A stretch of DNA of 64,000 bases from Pseudonocardiales bacterium (GTDB lineage: Bacteria > Actinomycetota > Actinomycetes > Mycobacteriales > Pseudonocardiaceae). Below, piece by piece: positions 16,208-24,943 of this stretch; positions within the stretch are counted from its first letter, which is position 1, and each line of letters starts with the position of its first letter. A program made the translations under genes and the position numbers. Under the pieces are notes generated by a model. It was given only the letters and a program-made list of their open reading frames with translations, did no database searches and was not told the origin of the DNA. The DNA lies in NCBI GenBank assembly GCA_019247305.1, contig JAFAPC010000178.1:1-64000 (forward strand), in the 5' to 3' direction.

Positions 16208-17407
16208 CTATACGGACAGACCTGCCCGGTGGGCCATGCCCCGCAGCTCCACGCCTAGGGCATCCCGGCGCCCTCGCCGTGCGAGCAACTCGGCGAGGAC
16301 ATCGCGGGCGAACGGGTTGCGCTGGAGGTGCAGCGCAGAGAGCTCCTCGCCGCGGCGCAAGGCCATCACCGCATCGTCCTGCCGTCCCCGCAGCCGAGCC
16401 AACGCACGGCCGTAGTCGATCCAGTAAACAGCTCGGCGGGTAATATTCGGATGCACCTCCGGCTGCAAGGTCGTAGCCACGGCAGCCGCCCGTTCGTAAT
16501 CGCCGACCTCCAACGCCCCGGCCATTCGCCAGAGTCCGACGTTCGTGGGACCAAACCCCATCCAGTAGGCGTTGCCCTCCCCGGTGTGCTGAGCCAGCTC
16601 GCCCGCGTACTCCACCGCGGCGTCAACGTCGGCAGGCCGCCGATCCGCGGCGGCCACCAGGGAACGAGACAACGCAAGCATGCCCGCGAGCTGAGCCGAC
16701 TCTGCGCTGGCCGTCGGGACAGCCACCGAGTCAAGCTCGCCCAGGACCAAATCCAAGGTCCCCGCAGCGAGCATCACGCCCACCGTGCCGACCGTGGCGA
16801 TCCCCCGAGCGGTCGGGGTGTCGCGGTCGTGCGCGGCCTGGCGGGCCAGCCGGGCCGCATCCCGCCGCAGATCCAACGGGCCACCCACCCAACGCAGCCA
16901 TGCACCGGTGCCTTGGGTGTGCAGCAGGACCGCCAGATCGAGCAACTCGGCCACATCGCGACCGGCCGCGAGGCTGGTGTGCAGATCCCTGATCAGACTG
17001 GGCAGGACCGCAGCGGCCTCGTTTTGCTGGTCACGGCGGCAGCGAAGGTCCACGACCGCAAACACCCTGGTACGCACTGCCTCCACCGGCAGGACCTCGC
17101 CACCGGGCTGGTCGTGGTCAACCGCCATGAACGCGACGCGGACTGCCTCAACGGCCCTGTCGGTCACCCCATCACCGGGTGCGGGGATATCCAGCTTGGT
17201 CAGCTCAGACGGGGCGACCTTGAGGACGTTGGCCAGGGCGATGATGTCCGAGCGGCTGTCGAGCGCGACTTCGCCCCGCTCGATCAACGACAGCTTCGAC
17301 TTACTCATCCCCGCCAAGCCAGCGACCACCCGCAGCGACTTACCCCGGCTGTTACGGAGCTGCCGCACCCGCCGGCCCATCATGCGCGCATCCTCGCCAA
17401 CGTCCAC
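16208..17407 (-). CDS. XRE-family regulator with TPR-like C-terminus, copy 2
   Basis: 399 residues from GTG 17407 with GAGGGGG seven bases upstream. The HTH is intact: RRVRQLRNSRGKSLRVVAG, GMSKSKLSLIERGE, then LDSRSDIIALANVLKVAPSE. The C-terminal helical region contains LLHTQGTGAWLRWVGG, GEGNAYWMGFGPTNVGLWRM and RAVYWIDYGRALARLRGRQD, also found in copy 1. Being intact, this copy probably retains the ancestral function, which I cannot assign. Confidence 0.8.
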   Translation of the reverse strand: MDVGEDARMMGRRVRQLRNSRGKSLRVVAGLAGMSKSKLSLIERGEVALDSRSDIIALANVLKVAPSELTKLDIPAPGDGVTDRAVEAVRVAFMAVDHDQPGGEVLPVEAVRTRVFAVVDLRCRRDQQNEAAAVLPSLIRDLHTSLAAGRDVAELLDLAVLLHTQGTGAWLRWVGGPLDLRRDAARLARQAAHDRDTPTARGIATVGTVGVMLAAGTLDLVLGELDSVAVPTASAESAQLAGMLALSRSLVAAADRRPADVDAAVEYAGELAQHTGEGNAYWMGFGPTNVGLWRMAGALEVGDYERAAAVATTLQPEVHPNITRRAVYWIDYGRALARLRGRQDDAVMALRRGEELSALHLQRNPFARDVLAELLARRGRRDALGVELRGMAHRAGLSV

Positions 17408-17954
17408 AAAGATCCCCCTCATCGAGTCCCTCACCGAAGCCCCGAGGAGCGACCCAGGGCATCGGTGAGGAGGTGACTCAAGGCTACGCGCTGCCCCCAG
17501 CGGACCTATCGGGCGCCAGATGCCAGGGCACCGACCTGGGCACACACGATCGATCACATGCAGAACGTCCCAGGCCAGATTCCCTCATGCCCGACGTTGT
17601 CAGTTGACGTCGGAGATCGTTCTTTGTGGGGCGCCAGGGAAGCCTAAAAGGAAGCCAACCGCGGCGGATTTCCCCGAACTCGCCCGGCTGGGTCAGAAGT
17701 CCGAAAACAGCTCTACTAGCGACTTCGTCTACGTTCGCGATCTTATGCGGACGAGTCGGGGTTCCTTGACACGGTATGAGGTCACTGGATCAACCCCAAG
17801 CAGTACCGCCCACCAGCGCCGCTCCCCTGTAACCCAGGGCGACGCGTCGAGTTCACGACGTTAAGCGGTGTGCCCGCTGCGGAGGGTGACCCAGCTCGGG
17901 TGGCGGCGAAGTTGTTGTTTGATCGCGACCCGTTCGAGACTATGCTCGACCGCT
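17408..17954. other. Spacer containing the right island boundary
   Basis: Left of 17600 the sequence is the duplicated upstream region of the XRE gene. 17764-17815 is the tRNA-derived repeat. I see no gene between. Confidence 0.4.
17764..17815 (+). repeat. Degenerate copy of the tRNA-Val(GAC) 3' half (attachment-site remnant)
   Basis: CCTTGACACGGTA, GAGGTCACTGG and CGCCCACCAG appear in the same order and nearly the same spacing as in tRNA-Val(GAC) (11989-12037). There is one inserted T and several substitutions in the T arm. Such a direct repeat of a tRNA 3' end is the signature of an integrase-generated attachment site. It delimits an island of about 5.8 kb. Confidence 0.75.
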
Positions 17955-18938
17955 GTGCGCGGATCCCGGGATGATGACTTAGTGCCTCTGCACCAGCCGT
18001 TCGAGACCGCACTGCGCGGATTCAACCGAAGACAGGTCTTGGAGCACCTCGAATCGCTCGATGGCCGCATCGCGATGGTGACGGCCGATCGGGATGCGGC
18101 TCTGACCCAGGTCACCGAGCTCAGCAAGGTGCTGAATCACCTTCGGTTAGAAAGCGAGTTGCTTGAGCATCTGCGCCAGGAGGCGGATGCGGCAACGTCG
18201 CGGGTTGAGCGCATCCTGGCTACCCCGATGACCGAGGCCAGCGCCCGGATCCAGCGCATCCTGCGGCTAGCCGAGGACGAGGTAGCCGAGCTCAAGGCCC
18301 ACGCCGAGGCAGAGATTGCGGCGCGGATTGCCCACACCGAGGCGGACATCGCCAATCAGAGGGCCCGCGCCGACGAGGAGATCACGAGGCTGCGAGCGCG
18401 GGCCAGCCAGGAGGCTAAGTCGCTCCTGGAACACGCAAAGCGGCAATGCGATCAGCTTGAGGCGGACTCCGCCGCGCGCCGGAAGGCCGCCGAGCAGGAT
18501 GCGGCGCAAGCGATCGCGCAACGGGAGTCGGCGGCGAACGCCCAGATCCGGGACCGGGAGGTGCGCAGCATCGCCAGCGTGCGCCTCATGCTCCAAGTGG
18601 TTGGCGAGCAGCTGTCGGCCCGGGTCTGCGCGATCGACCGCGATAAGTCGGCGCTGCGTGAGCTGCACGGTCAGGTTGCCGACGAGACGACCGCACTTGA
18701 GGCGCTGCGCCTCGAGGTCACCGCTGCGGTGGCCGCCGCACACCAGCTCTTGGTGGAGGCGCTCGGGCAGGTCAACCGGGACCCGGCGCACAAGAGCGCT
18801 GTCGAGCACTCCGAGGTTCCTGTACCCCAGGTACCGAACCAGCCCCAGGTACCGAACCAGCGCGGTGCCGAGAGCGGGACGATGCATCTTCTAAAAGCCA
18901 GCGCCGAGGAGCGGAGATCGCCGCGCACGTCCCGCTGA
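17955..18938 (+). CDS. DivIVA-like coiled-coil protein
   Basis: The start is uncertain: GTG 17955 (or GTG 17982) puts the DivIVA-like motif HQPFETALRGFNRRQVLEHL at the N-terminus, where it belongs. The next 260 residues are almost pure coiled coil rich in Ala, Glu, Arg and Gln (ATSRVERILATPMTEASARI and following). A Pro/Gln-rich tail has PQVPNQ twice. There are no membrane helices. DivIVA/Wag31 relatives form curved scaffolds at poles and septa; this is a shorter, non-essential-looking paralogue. The stop overlaps the proposed CTG start of rocD. Confidence 0.7.
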   Translation: MRGSRDDDLVPLHQPFETALRGFNRRQVLEHLESLDGRIAMVTADRDAALTQVTELSKVLNHLRLESELLEHLRQEADAATSRVERILATPMTEASARIQRILRLAEDEVAELKAHAEAEIAARIAHTEADIANQRARADEEITRLRARASQEAKSLLEHAKRQCDQLEADSAARRKAAEQDAAQAIAQRESAANAQIRDREVRSIASVRLMLQVVGEQLSARVCAIDRDKSALRELHGQVADETTALEALRLEVTAAVAAAHQLLVEALGQVNRDPAHKSAVEHSEVPVPQVPNQPQVPNQRGAESGTMHLLKASAEERRSPRTSR

Positions 18939-20134
18939 CCGTTACCGACTTCATCGACGCCGACGAGCAGTGGAGTACGCACAACTACCACCCGCTCCCG
19001 GTGGTGATCACCTCTGGTGAGGGTGCCTGGGTCACTGACGTGACCGGTCGGCGTTACCTTGATTTCCTCGCCGGCTATTCGGCGCTGAACTTCGGGCACC
19101 GGCATCCGGCCTTAGTGGCCGCCGCCGTGGACCAGCTAGGGCGGGTGACGCTGACCTCGCGGGCGTTTCACCACAACCTGTTCGGCGTGTTTTGCCGGGA
19201 GCTTGCCCAGCTGACCGGAACCGAGATGGTGCTTCCGATGAACACCGGTGTCGAGGCCGTCGAGTCCGCGATCAAAGTGGCTCGGCTGTGGGCTCACCGG
19301 GTCAAGGGTGTCCCGGACGAGACCGCCGAGATCGTGGTCATGGGTGGGAACTTTCACGGCCGCACCACCACCATCGTCTCGTTTTCCACCGACGAGGTGG
19401 CCCGGGCTGGGTTCGGCCCGTTCACCCCTGGCTTCGTCGTGGTGCCCTACGGCGACCTCGACGCGCTCCGCGGCGCGATGACACCCCGGACCGCAGCGGT
19501 GCTCGTCGAGCCAGTGCAGGGCGAAGGAGGAGTGCTGGTTCCGCCACCGGGCTACTTGGCCGGAGTCCGCGCGGCCTGCGACGACGCGGGCGCGCTGCTG
19601 ATCGCCGATGAGATCCAATCCGGGTTGGCTCGCACCGGAGAGCTGTTGGCCCTGGACCATGACGGGGTGCGGGCCGACCTGTATACCCTGGGCAAAGCAC
19701 TGGGTGGGGGGATCCTGCCGGTCTCAGCCGTCGTGGGACGGCGCGCGGTGCTGGGTGTCCTGCGCCCCGGGGAGCACGGATCAACCTTCGGCGGCAACCC
19801 GCTGGCCTGCGCGGTCGGTCGTGCGGTGATCACCCTGCTGGCGAGCGGCGAGTTCCAGGTTCACTCCCGGGAGCTGGGCGCGCACCTGCACGACCGGCTG
19901 CGCACGCTGGTCGGGCACGGGGTCACTCAGGTCACCGGCCGCGGACTGTGGGCCGGCGTGCACCTCGCTCCCGGCGGATTAACCGGACGCAGGGCGGCGG
20001 AGGCACTGCTGACCCGCGGCGTACTCTGCAAGGAAACCCACCGCACCACCTTGCGGATCGCTCCCCCCTTGGTCATCACCCGCGAAGAGCTGGACCTCGC
20101 CCTCGACGCCATCACCGACGTACTCACCCACTGA
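18935..20134 (+). CDS. rocD: Ornithine aminotransferase
   Basis: PLP-dependent class III aminotransferase converting ornithine and 2-oxoglutarate to glutamate semialdehyde and glutamate. Family motifs are clear: GRRYLDFLAGYSALNFGHRH, NTGVEAVESAIKVAR, GNFHGRTTTIVS, the PLP loop LIADEIQSGLARTG, the Schiff-base lysine in TLGKALGGG and STFGGNPLA. Conserved N-terminal residues (EQWSTHNYHPLPVV) lie before the first GTG (19001), and no ATG, GTG or TTG exists in frame upstream. The best fit is a CTG at 18935 overlapping the stop of the DivIVA-like gene (CTGA). With GTG 19001 the protein would lose 22 conserved residues. Confidence 0.85.
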   Translation: MTVTDFIDADEQWSTHNYHPLPVVITSGEGAWVTDVTGRRYLDFLAGYSALNFGHRHPALVAAAVDQLGRVTLTSRAFHHNLFGVFCRELAQLTGTEMVLPMNTGVEAVESAIKVARLWAHRVKGVPDETAEIVVMGGNFHGRTTTIVSFSTDEVARAGFGPFTPGFVVVPYGDLDALRGAMTPRTAAVLVEPVQGEGGVLVPPPGYLAGVRAACDDAGALLIADEIQSGLARTGELLALDHDGVRADLYTLGKALGGGILPVSAVVGRRAVLGVLRPGEHGSTFGGNPLACAVGRAVITLLASGEFQVHSRELGAHLHDRLRTLVGHGVTQVTGRGLWAGVHLAPGGLTGRRAAEALLTRGVLCKETHRTTLRIAPPLVITREELDLALDAITDVLTH

Positions 20135-20163
20135 GCCACCAGCGACCGCCATGAGGAGAGTCT

Positions 20164-21723
20164 GTGGGCCACCGGATCCTGCGGTGTCTGGGGGTGCCGG
20201 TGATGCTGCTGGCGGCGCTGATCGGCGGCTGCACCGCGGGCCCCTCGAACCGACCCGGTGTGGCGGTGCGGGACACTAACCTACCCCCGCCACGCTTCCC
20301 CCAGACTCCACCCACCAGCCCGCCGCTGCCACCGGCCGGCCAGTACTCCCGTGATTCACTCCTCTGGCGGGACTGCACCGGCGCGACCGGCGCGGCGCTC
20401 GGCGCGGCGAGTCCACGACGCGTGGAGTGTACCGAACTTCGGGTCGACGCCACGGTGGCGACACCAGCGCTCGGGAACCTCCTCAAACTGGACCTCAGCA
20501 GGGTCGGTTCCGGCCCGGCTCCGCTGGTGGTGCTGGGCGAGGCGTCCGAGGAGCCCGGAACCCTCCGGGCCGTCCGGCTCGTCCAGCAGCTGCCGCCCGT
20601 TCTCCTGGATCGTTTCACCGTGATCGGGCTGGCCCGCCGCGGCACCGGCCCCAGTGAGCCGCTGGACTGCATACCAACGGCCACCCGCAACCAGCTCGTC
20701 GGCGCCGATCCCGACACCAGCCAGACTCCAGAGCTGGATTCGCTGCTCGACACTACCCGCGCGGCGATCCAGACCTGCGTGCAGAACCTTGGCGAGGTGC
20801 TCACCACGATCAACTCCACAGGTACCGCTGACGACCTTGAGCAGCTCCGGGTTGCCCTGAAAGCCCCCGTGCTCAACCTCATCGCGCACGGTGCGGCGTC
20901 CCGGGCGGTGATTGAGTTTCTCCGCCGGTATCCCAGCTCCGTTGGGCGGGTTGTGCTCGATGGAGCCGTTGATCCCACCCTGGATGACGTGAGCGCAACC
21001 GAGGCCGTACTCCTCGCCACCGACGCTGGCTACACCGCATTCGCCGCCGACTGCGTGGCCCGCGGATGCCCGCTGGGACCCGACCCTCGGAGCGCCCTGG
21101 TGGCCTTGGCCGAGGCGCTGCGTCGGGCTCCGCTGCAGGTCGGCTGGCAGCGGATCACCGCGGGCATCGCCTTCCAAGCAGTGCTGGAGACGGTCGGTGA
21201 CCCCCAGCGCTGGCCGCAGCTGTCCCACGCGCTGGCGGCCGCTCGCGACGGGGATGGGGCCGAGCTGGCCGCGCTCGTGGCGCCGGTGCTGGCCAAAGAC
21301 CGCGGGCTGCCGGCACGCTTCGACCCCGCGCTGGCAACGCACTGCAACGACACCCCGACCCGGGTGCCACCCGAGCGTACCCAGCAGCTGGCGCACCAGT
21401 GGCAGCAGCGCTCCGAACTGTTCGGTCCGCTGTTCGCGGCACGACTGCTGTGGTGCAGCGCGTGGCCGGTGCCCGCGTCGTCATCGGGAGGATCGGAGGA
21501 CCGGGCGCTGCCGCCGGTGCTGGTGGTGGCCACCACCGGTGACCCGGTGACCCCCGCCGAAGGGGCCAGGCGCACCGCGCAGTCACTGCCGTCTGGAATT
21601 CTGGTGAGCTGGCAGGGCCAGGCGCATGGCGCGCTACCGCGCAGTTCCTGCATCGTCGATCTGGTCACCCGCTTCCTCATGGATGCCTCGATACCCAGGC
21701 AAGGCACACTGTGTCCACCGTAA
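20164..21723 (+). CDS. Secreted lipoprotein, alpha/beta-hydrolase (TAP-like) fold, nucleophile apparently lost
   Basis: 519 residues. It has a lipoprotein signal with lipobox LIGGC (Cys about residue 20) and a Pro-rich linker. The alpha/beta-hydrolase body resembles the mycobacterial CaeA/Streptomyces tripeptidyl aminopeptidase group (FTVIGLARRGTGPSEPLDC, VVLDGAVDPTLDD). The C-terminal TAP domain has VVATTGDPVTPAEGARR and the late histidine in GQAHGAL. The nucleophile elbow, normally GxSxG, reads IAHGAAS, so the catalytic serine seems to be Gly. Asp and His are kept. It may bind rather than cleave. It stands between rocD and the metal ATPase in the same direction. Confidence 0.75.
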   Translation: MGHRILRCLGVPVMLLAALIGGCTAGPSNRPGVAVRDTNLPPPRFPQTPPTSPPLPPAGQYSRDSLLWRDCTGATGAALGAASPRRVECTELRVDATVATPALGNLLKLDLSRVGSGPAPLVVLGEASEEPGTLRAVRLVQQLPPVLLDRFTVIGLARRGTGPSEPLDCIPTATRNQLVGADPDTSQTPELDSLLDTTRAAIQTCVQNLGEVLTTINSTGTADDLEQLRVALKAPVLNLIAHGAASRAVIEFLRRYPSSVGRVVLDGAVDPTLDDVSATEAVLLATDAGYTAFAADCVARGCPLGPDPRSALVALAEALRRAPLQVGWQRITAGIAFQAVLETVGDPQRWPQLSHALAAARDGDGAELAALVAPVLAKDRGLPARFDPALATHCNDTPTRVPPERTQQLAHQWQQRSELFGPLFAARLLWCSAWPVPASSSGGSEDRALPPVLVVATTGDPVTPAEGARRTAQSLPSGILVSWQGQAHGALPRSSCIVDLVTRFLMDASIPRQGTLCPP

Positions 21724-21745
21724 TTGGGAGGTGAGCTCGACAGTC

Positions 21746-24070
21746 ATGCCGGTGACCTCGTCGGTTGATTCGCCCTCGTCCGCCATGCGGTCGGTTGAGC
21801 TGTCCATCGGAGGGATGACGTGCGCAGCCTGCGCGGCGCGAGTGGAGCGCAAGCTCAACAAGCTGGACGGCGTGCACGCCAGCGTGAACTACGCAAGCGA
21901 GAAAGCCAGCGTGGCCCTCGCCGCTGAGGTAGAGATCGCAGAGTTGATCGCGCAAGTGGAGCGCGCCGGCTACCGCGCCACGCCGATCGAGCCCGAGGCG
22001 ACGCCGCACGACGAGCAGACCGACGCCCCGGTTCGGTCTCTGTTGCGTCGGCTGGTGGTGGCGCTGCTACTCGGGGTGCCGCTGGGGGATCTGTCCCTGA
22101 CGGTGGTGTTCCTGCCGTCCTCGCGGTTCACCGGGTGGCAATGGGTGCTGCTGGCGATGACCTTGCCGGTAGTGACGTGGTGCGCCTGGCCGTTTCACCG
22201 CAAGGCCATCGTCGCCGCTAGACATGGTTCGACCTCGATGGACACTCTGGTGTCGTTGGGCATCACCGCGGCTAGCTGCTGGTCGGTGTACACCATGTTC
22301 GCCAACACCGGCGCGGAGCAACGGGGCGAGGGTGGTTGGGGACTCATCTTCCGGCCCGCTGGCTCCATCTACCTCGACGTGGCCGTCGGCGTGACGATCT
22401 TCCTGCTCGGTGGACGGCTGTTCGAGGCGCAGGCCAAGCGGCGGGCCGGCGGTGCGCTCAGCGGATTGGCCAAGATCGGTGCGCGAGACGTGTCTGTGCG
22501 GCGCGACGACGGGCAGGAGTACCGCATCCCGGTCACGCAGCTACGCCTGGGCGATCACTTCGTGGTTCGCCCTGGCGAGACCATCGCGACCGACGGCGAG
22601 GTGGTGCTGGGGCACAGCGGGGTGGACAGCAGCGCGATGACCGGAGAATCAGCGCCCATCGAGGTATCCCAGGGCAGTCCGGTCATCGGCGGCACCATCG
22701 CCCTGAACGGCCGGCTGGTCATCCGCGCCACCGCCGTGGGCAAAGACACTCAGCTAGCCCAACTGGTGCGGTTGGTCGAGCACGCGCAGCATGACAAGGC
22801 CAGCGTGCAGCGGCTCGCGGACCGCATCTGCGGGGTGTTCGTTCCGGTCGTGCTCACCTTGGCGATCTTGACCTTCCTCGGGTGGCTGGTCATCGACGGG
22901 TCGATCGAGCACGCGTTCAGTTCAGCGCTGGCAGTGCTGATCATCGCTTGTCCGTGCGCGCTGGGGCTGGCTACGCCGACGGCGCTCCTGGTGGCCTCCG
23001 GGCGCGGAGCGGAACTGGGCATCTTCATCAAGGGTCACCAGGCGTTGGAGTCGGCCAAAGCCATCGACACGGTGGTGTGGGACAAGACGGGAACCCTCAC
23101 CACCGGCCGGATGACGGTAGTCGATATTGCCCTGGTCGATGGGACCCTGGTGGAGGGGACCCTGGTGGACGGGATCCGGGGCGCGGGCGCCGAGCTGGAC
23201 ACGCTGCTGCGCCACGCCGGTGCCGTGGAGGACGCCTCCGAGCATGTCGTCGCCGCGGCGATCAGCGCGCTGGCCCGGGCCGGGCTGGGGAGCCTCCCTC
23301 CGGTCGCGGAGTTCACCAGCCTGTCCGGTCTCGGCGCCCGGGGCGTGGTTGACGGCCAGGACGTGCTGGTCGGATCGGCCCGACTGCTAACGGCGCACGG
23401 CATCCCGGTGCCCACCGCGCTGGAGGAGCGGCGGCTGCGCTGGGAACAACAGGGCTGCACGACCGTGGTGGTGGCTGCGGACGGAGTGGCCGAAGGCGCC
23501 TTCGCGCTGGCCGACACCGTGCGGCCCAGCGCGGCCGGGGCAGTCACCGAGCTGCTCCGACTCGGGCTGCGCACGGTACTGCTCACCGGCGACAACGCGG
23601 CCACCGCCCGGGCAGTCGCCGCGCAGGCCGGCATCGACGAGGTCATCGCTGAGGTGCTGCCGCAGGACAAAGCCGCCGTGATCGAGACGCTGCAGGCTCA
23701 GGGGCATTCCGTGGCCATGGTCGGCGACGGCGTCAACGACGCACCCGCGCTGGCCCGCGCCAACCTCGGCTTGGCGGTCGTCTCCGGCACCGACGTCGCG
23801 CTCGGCGCCGCCGATCTGATCCTGATGCGTACTGACCTCACCGTGGTGCCCAACGCGATCACGCTGGCCCGAAGCACCCTGCGCACCATTCACAGCAACC
23901 TTGCCTGGGCGTTCAGCTACAACATCGCCGCGCTGCCGCTCGCGGCCCTCGGCCTGCTCAATCCCCTGATCGCCGGTGGTGCCATGACGATGTCCTCGCT
24001 GTTCGTCGTGTCGAACAGCCTGCGCCTACGCAGGTTCGGGCGAGTCTTGGGGGCGTCAAACAGCCACTGA
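21746..24070 (+). CDS. Heavy-metal (copper-type) P1B ATPase
   Basis: 774 residues from ATG 21746, preceded by GGGAGGTGAG. It has an N-terminal metal-binding domain with GGMTCAACAARV, about eight membrane helices and the transport motif ACPCALGLATP typical of Cu+ exporters. The actuator site is MTGESAP, the phosphorylation site DKTGTLTTG, and the hinge MVGDGVNDAPAL. The nucleotide-domain His-Pro signature (SEHPxA in the family) reads SEHVVA. The C-terminal helices have YNIAALPLAALGLLNP and MTMSSLFVVSNSLRLRR, again typical of CopA/CtpV. It probably exports Cu+. No CsoR or chaperone gene is adjacent. Confidence 0.92.
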   Translation: MPVTSSVDSPSSAMRSVELSIGGMTCAACAARVERKLNKLDGVHASVNYASEKASVALAAEVEIAELIAQVERAGYRATPIEPEATPHDEQTDAPVRSLLRRLVVALLLGVPLGDLSLTVVFLPSSRFTGWQWVLLAMTLPVVTWCAWPFHRKAIVAARHGSTSMDTLVSLGITAASCWSVYTMFANTGAEQRGEGGWGLIFRPAGSIYLDVAVGVTIFLLGGRLFEAQAKRRAGGALSGLAKIGARDVSVRRDDGQEYRIPVTQLRLGDHFVVRPGETIATDGEVVLGHSGVDSSAMTGESAPIEVSQGSPVIGGTIALNGRLVIRATAVGKDTQLAQLVRLVEHAQHDKASVQRLADRICGVFVPVVLTLAILTFLGWLVIDGSIEHAFSSALAVLIIACPCALGLATPTALLVASGRGAELGIFIKGHQALESAKAIDTVVWDKTGTLTTGRMTVVDIALVDGTLVEGTLVDGIRGAGAELDTLLRHAGAVEDASEHVVAAAISALARAGLGSLPPVAEFTSLSGLGARGVVDGQDVLVGSARLLTAHGIPVPTALEERRLRWEQQGCTTVVVAADGVAEGAFALADTVRPSAAGAVTELLRLGLRTVLLTGDNAATARAVAAQAGIDEVIAEVLPQDKAAVIETLQAQGHSVAMVGDGVNDAPALARANLGLAVVSGTDVALGAADLILMRTDLTVVPNAITLARSTLRTIHSNLAWAFSYNIAALPLAALGLLNPLIAGGAMTMSSLFVVSNSLRLRRFGRVLGASNSH

Positions 24071-24088
24071 CCGATTCGCCGTTGTGGC

Positions 24089-24943
24089 TTACTCATTACC
24101 ACCCTGCTCACCCATAGCATATTTGTAATATTCAGACGGAAAAGGTGTGGTGCAACCACAATTTTCATCCGACACCGAAGGCACAATATTACGGAGTAGA
24201 AGTTTGAGTGTCTGGACATTAAGATGGAAGATTTTCAGTACGTCGGCGAATAAGCTACCAGCTTGCAACTCTCGCTTGACGCGAGACACGCCAACGTCGT
24301 AGTCAGTGATCATCGCCAGGGTCGCGTAACAGATGCCGCTCTCCCGAGCGTAGTAGCACTCCGGGTACTGGGTCATGTTCACGATCGACCATCCTTGCTT
24401 TGAAAACCAGCGACTCTCAGCGCGAGACGAGAAACGTGGACCTTGTATAACCACTACGGTGCCACCGTTGTGCACCCGCACCTTCATCGTCCTGGCGCGA
24501 CAGCACATCACCATTCTTAAAGTCGGACAATAAGGCTCAGCAAAAGGCAGGTGTATTGGTGGCCCATCCTGATGCTGGTCTCTACCCCAGGTGAGGTTTA
24601 CTAGCTGATCGGGTACGACCAAGTCAGTCGGATGTATCTTGCGGCGTAAGCTGCCAGCGATACAGGTTGCGATAATCTGACGTACGCCGAGTGATTGCAG
24701 CGCTGCGATGTTTGCCCGGTATGGAACGGCGTGCGGCGCAAGCGAGTGGTCGACATCGTGCCGTGGCAGAAACGCGGCTTTACGCGTGCTGTTATCCCAG
24801 CCCGGCACTTCGCAGATGCTGATCTCGCCAGAGGGATACCCAAACCGAGTGAGCGGCTTGACACGCCTGACGACTGGGAACACGTCCTGGTAGCACAATC
24901 CTGAGCCGCCGATAATGGCGAGCCGTATTTTTTCCTCAGCCAC
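24089..24943 (-). CDS. 5'-methylthioadenosine phosphorylase/PNP-family enzyme paired with a radical SAM enzyme
   Basis: 284 residues from GTG 24943, overlapping the end of the radical SAM gene by 8 bases. MTAP/PNP type-II features: phosphate loop IIGGSG, FLPRH (the family RHGxxH is altered to RHDVDH), YRANIAALQSLGVRQIIATC, DLVVPDQLVNLTWGR, IQGPRFSSRAESR, VNMTQYPECYYARE and TDYD. The family phosphorolyses 5'-methylthioadenosine, and some members accept 5'-deoxyadenosine, the by-product of radical SAM catalysis. Coupling to the radical SAM gene suggests removal of that inhibitory product. The 3' end is AT-rich relative to the genome, a sign of transfer. Confidence 0.85.
   Translation of the reverse strand: MAEEKIRLAIIGGSGLCYQDVFPVVRRVKPLTRFGYPSGEISICEVPGWDNSTRKAAFLPRHDVDHSLAPHAVPYRANIAALQSLGVRQIIATCIAGSLRRKIHPTDLVVPDQLVNLTWGRDQHQDGPPIHLPFAEPYCPTLRMVMCCRARTMKVRVHNGGTVVVIQGPRFSSRAESRWFSKQGWSIVNMTQYPECYYARESGICYATLAMITDYDVGVSRVKRELQAGSLFADVLKIFHLNVQTLKLLLRNIVPSVSDENCGCTTPFPSEYYKYAMGEQGGNE

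Noticed and set aside
24695-24904. Plus-strand ORF inside the phosphorylase gene
   Set aside because: Antisense frame; the minus strand encodes clear MTAP motifs through the same bases.
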